Assembly: GCF_000025705.1 (NCBI RefSeq)
Contig: NC_013959.1
Location: 2,426,001 to 2,490,000 of the forward strand
Length of the DNA stretch: 64,000 nt
Origin: Sideroxydans lithotrophicus ES-1
GTDB taxonomy: Bacteria > Pseudomonadota > Gammaproteobacteria > Burkholderiales > Gallionellaceae
Reading direction: 5' to 3'
The notes beneath the pieces were generated by a model. It saw only the letters and a list, made by a program, of their open reading frames with translations. It was not told the origin of the DNA and did no database searches. The stretch's first letter is position 1. Each line of letters begins with the position of its first letter. Positions 37,822 through 46,994 of the stretch are shown in pieces. Made by a program: the position numbers and the translations under genes.

Positions 37822-39887
37822 GCATCACCCGTAAGCCGTTTCACGTTGTGATCAACCACTTCCACCAGCCCTTGCGCCACTATATTCAAACTAGATAGTT
37901 CTTCATTCATCGCCAATAGCTCGTCAATGAACTCCTCCTCCGTCTTGCCATCCTCTTCGATCACCACACCGACGTAGCGACCAGGATTCAGTGAATAGTC
38001 TTGCTCCTGCAAATCAGCCGGGCTGGCGAGTTTGCACAGGCCGGTGACATCTTCGTATTCCGCTTTGGGGAAGCGCTCCTGCAACCAGTGGATGTATTGA
38101 TAGAAGATTTCAGCGTTCTTCACTTCCTTGTGCAATTCTTCCAGCGCCCCCTTGAGCGCATTGGTCTTGCGATCAGTGGTGGCGCGCTTGCCTTCGGCCT
38201 GCGCTTGTGCGGCCTGCTGCTTTTCGTGCTGGCGCACGACCTTGTCCAAGTGCTTCAAGCCTTCATGCAGCGCAGCAAAAAATGGATCGAACGCCTCCCG
38301 CAATTGCTGCTGCGCCTTGTTCTTCTTGTCCACTGCCGATTCATCCGCATGCTTTTCCTGATATTGCTCATAGCGGGTTTTGAGTTTGGCCAACCCCGCC
38401 CATTGCTGCACCAGTTCGCCCACGGCCTGTTTGCCGCCAGCGTCGTCCAGCACTTCGAGCAGTTGCGCGGAGACGGGTTCGACGTTGGTTTTGTTCTCGA
38501 CCAGGCGCTGCATGCCTGCCGCGAAATAGCGGTCTATGAGCTGCACGAATTTCTCGCGTCGCCCCTTGTGCAACTGACTGATGATGGCGATGTTCTGGAT
38601 GTGTTCTTCGCTGAATTCGCGGTGGGCACGGTCTATCTGGGTGAAGATGTTGCGCGCGTCGATGAACAGGATTTTGTCGTCGGTCTTGGCCTTGTCGAAG
38701 AACCACAGCGTGGCCGGGAGCGTGACGGTGTAGAACATGTTCGAGGGCAGCGTGAGCATGGCGTAGATGAGGTTTTGCTCGATCAGCGTCTTGCGGATGT
38801 CGGCTTCGGAGTGGCGCGCATCGGATGCGGAATTGGCCATGACCAGCGCGGCGCGGCCTTGCGCTTTGAGCGAGGTGGCGAACAGGTTGATCCACAGGTA
38901 GTTGCCGTTGGGCACGGTTTCCTTGCCTGCGTCGGCCTTCTTCACTTTCGATTTGTTGCGCGGGATGCCGTAGGTGTTGAAGCGCTTGTCCTTCTCCACG
39001 CTGGAGAGGCTCACGTCGTCCACGTTGAACGGGGGATTGGCGAGGACGTAATCGAATGCGCCAAAACTCTGGTACGGGTCTTCGTAGTAGGTGTTGGCCT
39101 GCTTGATTTCGCCGCGCAGGCCGTTGACCGCGAGGTTCATCTTGGCGAGGTTGACGGTGTCGCGCGTTTTTTCCTGGCCGCAGACATACACGCCGCTTTC
39201 CGAGCCTTTCAGTTCCTTGCGGTGTTCCGCGATGAACTGGGCAGACTGCACAAACATGCCGCCGGAGCCACAGGCGGGGTCGAACACCTTGCCGCCGTGC
39301 GGCTCGATGATCTCGACCATCAGACGCACCACGGAACGTGGCGTGAAAAACTCGCCGCCTTTTTGGCCTTCGCTGCGCGCAAATTCGGACAGGAAGTATT
39401 CGTAAATCTGCCCGAACAAATCGCCGGTGGCATCGGCGGGAATGTCGGCAAAGGTGCGCAGCAACTGCTGAGGGATGGTCTTGTCCGTGCGCGTCAACGC
39501 GGCATATTCGTCCTTGGGCAATACGCCTTCGAGTTCGGGCTTGTATTCCTCAATGGCCTTCATCGCCTCTTTGAGCGCCTTGGCGATGTTCTTCTCTTCC
39601 GGCAGATTCAGCAGATGCTCGTAGCGTGCATGGTCGGGCAGGTAAAACCCGCATTTCTCGATGGCGATGTCGGAAATTTTCTTCTCGCGGCGCGAGCCTT
39701 TGAGCTTGGTGTACTCGGCGTGAATTTCGGTCTCAAAGCGGCGGTAGTTGTTGTCGGCAAACTTGAGGAAGATCAGCCCCAGCACGGGGGTGGCGTATTC
39801 GCTGGACTTCAGGTCGGAATTGGCCCGCAGCTTATCGGCGGCACTCCATAAGTCGGCTTCCAGCTTTTTGAGTTGTTCTTTGTTCAT
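37818..39887 (-). CDS. hsdM: Type I DNA methyltransferase subunit (HsdM)
   Basis: A 689-residue N6-adenine methyltransferase. An N-terminal HsdM helical domain precedes the SAM motif FDPACGSGG (202-210) and the catalytic NPPF (284-287). A long C-terminal extension (470-689) contains a coiled region with many K, Q and A residues. First gene of hsdM-hsdS-hsdR. A palindrome related to the xre-immA operator lies 84 bases upstream of its start. Confidence 0.97.
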   Translation of the reverse strand: MNKEQLKKLEADLWSAADKLRANSDLKSSEYATPVLGLIFLKFADNNYRRFETEIHAEYTKLKGSRREKKISDIAIEKCGFYLPDHARYEHLLNLPEEKNIAKALKEAMKAIEEYKPELEGVLPKDEYAALTRTDKTIPQQLLRTFADIPADATGDLFGQIYEYFLSEFARSEGQKGGEFFTPRSVVRLMVEIIEPHGGKVFDPACGSGGMFVQSAQFIAEHRKELKGSESGVYVCGQEKTRDTVNLAKMNLAVNGLRGEIKQANTYYEDPYQSFGAFDYVLANPPFNVDDVSLSSVEKDKRFNTYGIPRNKSKVKKADAGKETVPNGNYLWINLFATSLKAQGRAALVMANSASDARHSEADIRKTLIEQNLIYAMLTLPSNMFYTVTLPATLWFFDKAKTDDKILFIDARNIFTQIDRAHREFSEEHIQNIAIISQLHKGRREKFVQLIDRYFAAGMQRLVENKTNVEPVSAQLLEVLDDAGGKQAVGELVQQWAGLAKLKTRYEQYQEKHADESAVDKKNKAQQQLREAFDPFFAALHEGLKHLDKVVRQHEKQQAAQAQAEGKRATTDRKTNALKGALEELHKEVKNAEIFYQYIHWLQERFPKAEYEDVTGLCKLASPADLQEQDYSLNPGRYVGVVIEEDGKTEEEFIDELLAMNEELSSLNIVAQGLVEVVDHNVKRLTGDA

Positions 39888-39970
39888 GTATCCCGTTTTT
39901 CTTATTTAACCGGCAGAGTTGCGCCCCGAATAGTACCGTCAAACCCGTGCAGTAGACCATGCCATCTTCA

Positions 39971-39990
39971 GGTCAAATTTGTGACATCAA
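39971..39990. promoter_or_regulatory. Operator-like palindrome upstream of hsdM
   Basis: GGTCAAATTTGTGACATCAA is an imperfect version of the TCACAAtTTgTGA sites at 41836-41856 and 44706-44730. It lies 84 bases upstream of the hsdM start, suggesting shared control. Confidence 0.55.
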
Positions 39991-40003
39991 ATACCAAAAC
40001 AAA

Positions 40004-40027
40004 ATGCCTCGCATCGCGGCGAGGCAT
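40004..40027 (-). terminator. Terminator of the xre-immA/PIN operon
   Basis: ATGCCTCGC-ATCGCG-GCGAGGCAT forms a 9-bp stem. On the minus strand it is followed by TTTTGTTTT. It lies 29 bases downstream of the PIN gene stop. The sequence around it resembles the terminator downstream of tRNA-Ile at 44742-44771. Confidence 0.8.
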
Positions 40028-40055
40028 CACACAGGTGTCGTTTGCCTTGTCTACG

Positions 40056-40646
40056 CTAAGGCTTCGGCCCAAACAGTTTTATGAATACGGAATGTTTGGC
40101 CTCCTGCCAAGTACGCGGCAGGTCGTCGTTGTTTTCGAGTGCTGCGTAGATATCTTGCACAAGGTCTTTGGTGATGGCTTTGGCAGTCAGCATCTTCTTC
40201 AGCAGCTCGTGCCCATGCCAGATGTCGAGGCCGAATTCATTGGCAAGTTTATGCATGCCAAGGTCGTCGGTGACGACGATGGCAGACCGAACCTGACCAA
40301 AGGCCAGCATGAAGCAATCTGTTGGCGACGGGGGTGAACGACCTTGGGTTGTATAGCCATGCGGATCGTCCAGTACATAGGCATGTAATACGCTGGCTGC
40401 GGCTTCGATTTTTGTCCGCTCATCCGCGCTAAGGCGAACTTGCCTGGACATCCGCTCGGTGTTCAGCTCTGTATCTGCGAACCAGGGATAGAGGAATTGA
40501 AGCCGGGGGCTTTTGAAGACTTCTTCTTCGACTTGTTTCAATACGGTAAGGCTGTATTTCTTGTTTCCAAACTCGACACCCAGCAGGGGGCGGATGCGCT
40601 TGGCCAAACGCAAGTATGCGTTGGTATCAAGCAGCACGAGGATCAA
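40056..40646 (-). CDS. PIN-domain protein (putative toxin nuclease)
   Basis: A 196-residue protein. The PIN core shows LLDTNAYLRLAKRI (D7), an acidic helix near residue 41, PTDCFMLAFG (D110) and VVTDDLGMH (D127/D128), the four acidic positions for Mg2+. It is translated in a 4-base overlap with the Xre-ImmA gene. PIN toxins usually cleave tRNA or mRNA. I infer that the upstream protein is its regulator or antitoxin. Confidence 0.85.
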   Translation of the reverse strand: MILVLLDTNAYLRLAKRIRPLLGVEFGNKKYSLTVLKQVEEEVFKSPRLQFLYPWFADTELNTERMSRQVRLSADERTKIEAAASVLHAYVLDDPHGYTTQGRSPPSPTDCFMLAFGQVRSAIVVTDDLGMHKLANEFGLDIWHGHELLKKMLTAKAITKDLVQDIYAALENNDDLPRTWQEAKHSVFIKLFGPKP

Positions 40647-41767
40647 CGGATAAGTTCCTCGTAAAGTGCGGAGGCGTCTTGTAATGATGTATCCAGGACT
40701 TGCCGGACATACGACGCACCGGTGCCACTAACGTGAATCATGCGTTTCAGCGCCTGGAAGAAGCCGGTCTGGAAGGTTTTTTCACAGGCGGCAATGTAGC
40801 GCTGGGGCGATGGCGGCATGGGGTCGAACATGGTTTCGCTGACCAGCGGGCCGCGCAGGCTGTTGCGCACAGTGTGTATGTACTTTTCTTCGATAGGCAG
40901 CAGCATTAAATTGTTTGCCTTGGCATACCGTTGAACCTGTTGGAATACGGTATTCAGTGAAATCATGTGGGCAGTTGCCTGTTGCCACAGCACCTCGATC
41001 GCACGGTCGAGACTTGTCTGCTGGGTGGCAGCGCGATAGGTTTGCTCTGCGCAGGCCTTGGGATACAGCAGCGCACCGGCGAAAGCATCGGCAAAGTCTT
41101 CGCCCTCGTTTTTTCCTGAAAGCTCAGGGGTGAGCACATGCGCCAGTTCATGCGCCATCCAGAATTTGAAATCTTCCAGCCGGGTATCGAGATTGAGGAA
41201 GATGAAGGTTACGTCTTCCTGCGGCAGACGAATATGCAGGGCATTCTCATGATTGCCTTTGGCGCCCCAAAGTACGGGCACCAGGATGGCACCACAGTCC
41301 TTGAATTCACCAATCAGGTTTTCGTAGGCGAGCACAGCCTGTTCGCCTAGACCTAAACGGCTGCGCGTTTGCGACACAATAATTTGCAGTTTGTCGTACT
41401 CGGTCGACGGCGATGTAATCAGCGTGCGCAATGCCTGCAACTCGGGCAGGTGTGTAACGAGGGGTTTAAGCAACATGCCGATGCCTTCGGCCTTGGCGAT
41501 GTGTGCATCGGTCGTTTTGGCGTTGGCCTTCTTGCGGTAAGCGATAACAGGACGCCCCACATCGTTTGTCAGTACGAGCTGGTCGAATGTCAGTCCGAGG
41601 GTAGTAGCGAGCTTGAGAAGTGATGCCGGACGGGGAAAGTCTTTCCCCTTTAACCAGTTGGTGACAGCCTGGGACGACGTCCCAACCTCACTTGCCAACT
41701 GTTTTTGTGTAATCCCGCGTTCTGCGAGAGCACTCTGAATCGCAGCTGAATTCAGTAGTTTTTCCAT
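40643..41767 (-). CDS. Xre regulator fused to ImmA/IrrE metallopeptidase
   Basis: A 374-residue protein. Residues 10-60 form an Xre helix-turn-helix (ITQKQLASEVGTSSQAVTNW). Residues about 125-235 form an ImmA/IrrE domain with HELAH at 206-210 and the downstream acidic ligand in GEDFADAFAG. Such proteins control mobile elements and stress genes by cleaving repressors. It sits first in an operon with the PIN gene, and a palindrome lies 69 bases upstream of its start. Confidence 0.92.
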   Translation of the reverse strand: MEKLLNSAAIQSALAERGITQKQLASEVGTSSQAVTNWLKGKDFPRPASLLKLATTLGLTFDQLVLTNDVGRPVIAYRKKANAKTTDAHIAKAEGIGMLLKPLVTHLPELQALRTLITSPSTEYDKLQIIVSQTRSRLGLGEQAVLAYENLIGEFKDCGAILVPVLWGAKGNHENALHIRLPQEDVTFIFLNLDTRLEDFKFWMAHELAHVLTPELSGKNEGEDFADAFAGALLYPKACAEQTYRAATQQTSLDRAIEVLWQQATAHMISLNTVFQQVQRYAKANNLMLLPIEEKYIHTVRNSLRGPLVSETMFDPMPPSPQRYIAACEKTFQTGFFQALKRMIHVSGTGASYVRQVLDTSLQDASALYEELIR

Positions 41768-41835
41768 AGGGCGGGGATTATAGACACTACCCGCAGGAAA
41801 TCAAGTTTAATCAACTTTTGATCATCAAGAGGATG

Positions 41836-41856
41836 GTGGTCACAATTTGTGACCAC
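41836..41856. promoter_or_regulatory. Operator candidate of xre-immA
   Basis: GTGGTCACAA-T-TTGTGACCAC, 10-bp perfect arms, lies 69 bases upstream of the xre-immA start. It is the strongest of three related palindromes in the island and fits autoregulation by the Xre domain. Confidence 0.65.
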
Positions 41857-42187
41857 ATAGTGTGGACAGATTCTTTGAGGACGCATTTTGCGGCATCAAG
41901 TTGCACTTGATATCTCGCATTACCGCGGTGGGTATATTTGCGGCACGATGAGTCCGCACATTCGACAATCGCAACAGCCTGATTACGCGCCACCATCTGC
42001 AAAAGATATAGGCCTCCCCTTAAAAAGGTATAGACCTTCTGCATCGCAGACTAGGCTGATGCATAGGCCGTCAGGCATATGGACACACCTCTCGCCCGGG
42101 CATATTTTGCGCACCGTGCTGTGCAAACAGTATCAGTCTCTGTTGAATCCCCCTCAATCTTCGAACGTTGCCGAACTGGAGGACAAG
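41857..42187. other. Intergenic region with no gene seen
   Basis: About 330 bases lie between the operator of xre-immA and a small membrane-protein gene. The region is of mixed composition and has several short open frames but none with both a ribosome site and plausible codon use. Promoters for the divergent genes must lie here. Confidence 0.5.
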
Positions 42188-42373
42188 ATGAATCACACTG
42201 TTCTGTTGTTGTTGACTGTCGCAACCGGTGCCGTGGTGCTGATGGCCGGCATCGTGGTTTTCCGGGAATCGGGCAAAAGCCTGCCGAGCGCGCTGCGCGA
42301 ATGCTTTGCCTGGGGAGCCGGTTTCTTTGTGGCGATGAGTGTGCAGGTGGTCTTGCTCGCCAATCTCACTTAA
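42188..42373 (+). CDS. Small two-helix membrane protein
   Basis: A 61-residue protein, MNHTVLLLLTVATGAVVLMA at its start, with two membrane helices (5-24 and 43-60) joined by a basic-acidic loop. GGAGG stands 5 bases before the ATG and a strong terminator follows 21 bases after the stop, so it looks like a genuine single-gene unit. No family recognised. Confidence 0.75.
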   Translation: MNHTVLLLLTVATGAVVLMAGIVVFRESGKSLPSALRECFAWGAGFFVAMSVQVVLLANLT

Positions 42374-42394
42374 ACCCCTGGGCACAACCCATAG

Positions 42395-42426
42395 AAAAAC
42401 CGCCGTGGATTCCATGGCGGTTTTTT
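42395..42426. terminator. Bidirectional terminator
   Basis: AAAAACCGCC and its exact complement GGCGGTTTTT enclose a further short stem. The A and T runs on both sides allow termination on both strands, for the small membrane protein (plus) and the 92-residue protein gene (minus). Confidence 0.85.
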
Positions 42427-42430
42427 GTTG

Positions 42431-42447
42431 CCCTCGCGGACTTGAAC
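42431..42447 (-). repeat. Partial tRNA-Ile 3' end, distal copy
   Basis: CCCTCGCGGACTTGAAC is identical to part of the T-arm and acceptor 3' half of the tRNA gene at 44778-44854, and is preceded by TTGTTG as in the other copies. It is not a functional tRNA. It ends 14 bases before the stop codon of the minus-strand gene that follows, the same layout as the copy at 43416-43445. Confidence 0.8.
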
Positions 42448-42461
42448 GTGGGCCTACGATT

Positions 42462-42740
42462 TCAATGGTGCAGCGCTTTATCCAGTGAGTGGTGCAATTT
42501 TTCGGCGTCGTGCTGTGCAAGTTGATACTTTACTGTCTCGCCCACCATCAGCTTGGGACAGGAATTCACCAGATCCAGCTCGATGGGATATTTGCCGCTG
42601 GCTATGGCTTCTTTCAGGTATTTGAGCTTGTTGCCGGCGTCTTCCATGGAAAGGCAGAAGTGGTGCTCTTCATCAGTCACGCTGATGCTTTTGTTGCCTG
42701 CATGGGTGACCGCCTGGCAGTGAAACCGTTTCTTGGACAT
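42462..42740 (-). CDS. Hypothetical 92-residue soluble protein
   Basis: A small basic protein, MSKKRFHCQAVTHAGNKSIS at its start, His-rich (about ten His) with three Cys and no membrane segment. AAAGGAGAAGTGA precedes the ATG, so translation is well supported. I recognise no domain. It lies in a cassette bounded by two partial tRNA-Ile copies, together with a divergent dodecin gene, with overlapping promoter regions between them. Confidence 0.75.
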   Translation of the reverse strand: MSKKRFHCQAVTHAGNKSISVTDEEHHFCLSMEDAGNKLKYLKEAIASGKYPIELDLVNSCPKLMVGETVKYQLAQHDAEKLHHSLDKALHH

Positions 42741-42933
42741 TCACTTCTCCTTTGTTGCTGCATTTTGCGCTGGCAAAGCAGTCTGCGCCCCGCCCTTGCC
42801 AGTGTCAAACCTCCCCCGGGTTGTTGCCGCCAGCGCCGGAGAAAGCTATGGCAGAGATCGGCGGATAGGCGTAATTTATAAAGCCGCATCACTGGTCAAC
42901 CACTGCCGTTCAACAAAGAATAAGGAGAAGGTC

Positions 42934-43152
42934 ATGGCTAAAGACAGCGTTTACCGTATTACAGAGATAGTCGGAACCAGCAAGAAATCCTGGGAGGATG
43001 CCGCCTCGAACGCAGTCAAAGCCGCCTCCCAGACCTTGCGGGACTTGAGGGTCGCCGAGGTCATCAAGCTGGACATGGTGGTTGAAGGCGGCAAGGTGGC
43101 CGCTTACCGGGCGAAAGTGGCGCTGTCGTTCAAGTACGACCCGAAGAAATAG
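42934..43152 (+). CDS. Dodecin family flavin-binding protein
   Basis: A 72-residue protein that forms a hollow dodecamer storing riboflavin or FMN. VYRITEIVGTSKKSWEDAAS and the AVKAASQTLRDLRVAEV helix match the family. AAGGAGAAGG precedes the ATG. It lies in the same att-bounded cassette as the 92-residue protein. Confidence 0.92.
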   Translation: MAKDSVYRITEIVGTSKKSWEDAASNAVKAASQTLRDLRVAEVIKLDMVVEGGKVAAYRAKVALSFKYDPKK

Positions 43153-43381
43153 TTATTCACCGTTTTTGTGGATAACTGGCTAGATAAGTCCGCCCCGGCG
43201 ACCCTAACCCTAAACGGTATATACGATTTTTGTCGTCGTTCATTTCGCGGGCGATTTCTTAACTTTGCTTTTGCAATGTTGTGACAACTGCAACCCGGGA
43301 TGGACTAAAGGGATGCTCTGGGTCCTGGAGCGACAGGCTCTTGATTTCGCATACATGGCGGAAGCATCGGTTCGCGGCAAA

Positions 43382-43409
43382 TAAAAAAACACTTACATTT
43401 CTGTAAGTG
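43382..43409 (-). terminator. Terminator downstream of fic on the minus strand
   Basis: CACTTACA-TTTC-TGTAAGTG (43390-43409) is followed on the minus strand by seven T. It lies just beyond the partial tRNA copy at 43416, so fic transcription passes through the remnant and stops here. Confidence 0.85.
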
Positions 43410-43415
43410 CTTGTT

Positions 43416-43445
43416 TGTTGGTGGGCCCTCGCGGACTTGAACCGC
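43416..43445 (-). repeat. Partial tRNA-Ile 3' end, proximal copy
   Basis: These 30 bases are identical to 44775-44804, which span the encoded CCA, the acceptor 3' strand and most of the T-arm of tRNA-Ile. The identity then stops abruptly. This is the signature of an attachment site left by an element that integrated into the tRNA gene. The fic gene lies between the two copies and stops 11 bases after this one. Confidence 0.9.
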
Positions 43446-43456
43446 CACCTTTGCCG

Positions 43457-44581
43457 TTATCGGAACAGTTTCAAGTAGGCTTCAAACGTATACATTTTAC
43501 CTCTCTTGCCTCCGGTGATTTCTTTCAATATCCCGAAGCGTTCCAGGTCGGCGATCAGTTTGTATGCCGATGCTGGCGATACTCCCGCCACTTCACCCAC
43601 CTTGGCAGCATCAATCATCGGGCGTTGATACAGGTAATACATCACTTTCTGCGCATTTGCCGCCCGGCTGCCTAGCGTCTGCAACTGAACCTCCACTTGT
43701 TTCTGCAGCTTGAGGATGTTATCGAATGTCATAGTGCTGCTTCGCGCCGTTTCAATAACCCCTACCAAAAAGAATTTGAACCATTGCAGTAAGTCGTTCT
43801 TCTCGCGCACACGCATCAGGTTGTCGTAATAATGCTGACGATTGCGCTCAAAAAAATCCGACAGATAAAGCACCGGCTGTTTCAATATTCCGCGGCTTAC
43901 CAGATACAAGGTGATCAATAATCGTCCCACACGTCCATTGCCGTCCAAAAATGGGTGGATAGTCTCAAACTGATAATGCACTAGCGCAGCTTTCAATAAT
44001 TCAGGAAAATACTGCTGGTCGTTATGTACGAACTTTTCGATGTCACCGATCAGTTCGCCAATAGAAGAATGTGCCGGTGGCACAAATATCGCATCATTGA
44101 TGCTCGCCCCGCCAATCCAGTTCTGGCTATGTCTGAACTCCCCAGGCTGTTTGTGTTTACCGCGCACGCCCTGCATGAGCGTCTTGTGCGTCTCGCGAAT
44201 CAAGCGAGCTGAAAAGGGCAACGTTTGCAATTTCGTGACTGCCTCGTTCATCGCCGCCACATAGTTCTGCACCTCTTCCCAATCGTCTCGCTTATCCAAC
44301 GCCACATCCTCTTTTTCCAGTAGCGCCTCCTCCATATTCGTCTGCGTTCCCTCGATCTTGCTCGACTGGGTCGCCTCTTTCAGCACGTGCATGCGGATAA
44401 AGAGGTCAATATTCGGGATGTACTCGGAATACATATCCAGCCGGCCCAACTCGCGATCTGCCTGTCCAAGCAACTGGAGTAAGTTCATATCGTCCATTAC
44501 CCATACACGGTCGATGAGACTGGGCTGAAAGCTTTTGTATTGTGTCTGCTGAATGAGGTGGCCAGACTGGAAATTCTTCAT
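43457..44581 (-). CDS. Fic family protein (AMP-transferase type) with winged-helix tail
   Basis: A 374-residue protein. An N-terminal helix carries SSKIEGTQ, the (S/T)xxxE(G/N) autoinhibitory motif. The core motif is HPFLDGNGRVGRLL, complete for AMP transfer. The C-terminal 80 residues form a winged helix (AAKVGEVAGVSPASAYKLIA), suggesting DNA binding. It lies between a full and a partial copy of tRNA-Ile, so it came in as an integrated element. A palindrome of the xre-immA type lies 125 bases upstream. Confidence 0.92.
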   Translation of the reverse strand: MKNFQSGHLIQQTQYKSFQPSLIDRVWVMDDMNLLQLLGQADRELGRLDMYSEYIPNIDLFIRMHVLKEATQSSKIEGTQTNMEEALLEKEDVALDKRDDWEEVQNYVAAMNEAVTKLQTLPFSARLIRETHKTLMQGVRGKHKQPGEFRHSQNWIGGASINDAIFVPPAHSSIGELIGDIEKFVHNDQQYFPELLKAALVHYQFETIHPFLDGNGRVGRLLITLYLVSRGILKQPVLYLSDFFERNRQHYYDNLMRVREKNDLLQWFKFFLVGVIETARSSTMTFDNILKLQKQVEVQLQTLGSRAANAQKVMYYLYQRPMIDAAKVGEVAGVSPASAYKLIADLERFGILKEITGGKRGKMYTFEAYLKLFR

Positions 44582-44705
44582 TGGAGTGCTCCCCTTAAAA
44601 TAACGTCAGACACTGTTTTAGATTTTACTAAAAATATAAAACAGTGCAACGCGTTAATTCAGTAGAACTTGTCATTCCGAACTGTCTATGAGCCTGAACA
44701 TGGAT

Positions 44706-44730
44706 TTGATGTCACAATTTATGACATCAA
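44706..44730. promoter_or_regulatory. Operator-like palindrome upstream of fic
   Basis: TTGATGTCA-CAATTTA-TGACATCAA, 9-bp perfect arms, has the same core as the site at 41836-41856. It lies 125 bases upstream of the fic start and just downstream of the tRNA terminator. Confidence 0.6.
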
Positions 44731-44741
44731 GTTCGATAAAC

Positions 44742-44771
44742 AAAAAGCCTCGCAGAAATGCGAGGCTTTTT
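44742..44771. terminator. Terminator downstream of rpoD and tRNA-Ile
   Basis: AAAAAGCCTCGCA-GAAA-TGCGAGGCTTTTT has 13-bp perfect arms. On the minus strand it ends the rpoD-tRNA transcript 6 bases after the tRNA CCA. Confidence 0.92.
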
Positions 44772-44777
44772 GTGTGT

Positions 44778-44854
44778 TGGTGGGCCCTCGCGGACTTGAA
44801 CCGCGGACCAAAGGATTATGAGTCCTCTGCTCTAACCAACTGAGCTAAGGGCCC
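44778..44854 (-). tRNA. tRNA-Ile(CAU), lysidine type
   Basis: Minus-strand reading gives acceptor GGGCCCT, D-arm GCTC-AGTTGGTTA-GAGC, anticodon loop CTCATAA (anticodon CAU), T-arm CGCGG-TTCAAGT-CCGCG and encoded CCA. C4 and C5 of the acceptor stem and the similarity to E. coli ileX mark it as the minor Ile tRNA whose C34 becomes lysidine, rather than elongator Met (GGCUACG acceptor). It starts 6 bases after the rpoD stop and is co-transcribed. It serves as integration site for the cassettes to its left. Confidence 0.9.
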
Positions 44855-44860
44855 GTAGAC

Positions 44861-46825
<1,965 letters not shown>

Positions 46826-46994
46826 TGTGTGGGTTCCCAAAGTTGATTCGTGTTCGAAATACACGGCACGCGAAAAAGGTGGTGCCGCCGAAAAGGTCGC
46901 GGATTATACCCGATTTCTTAAAACATTTCCGCAGCTTAGCTTCATTTGATCTCAGGTCCCAGGCCAGCAAATAGCGTGCCTGATGCCTGTTTTT

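Noticed and set aside
42431-43445. Degenerate tRNA pseudogenes from random duplication
   Set aside because: Only the 3' end is copied each time, with an abrupt end of identity, which fits att sites better than gene duplication.
44778-44854. Elongator tRNA-Met
   Set aside because: The CAU anticodon alone would allow it, but the acceptor stem GGGCCCT resembles tRNA-Ile2, not the GGCUACG of Met.
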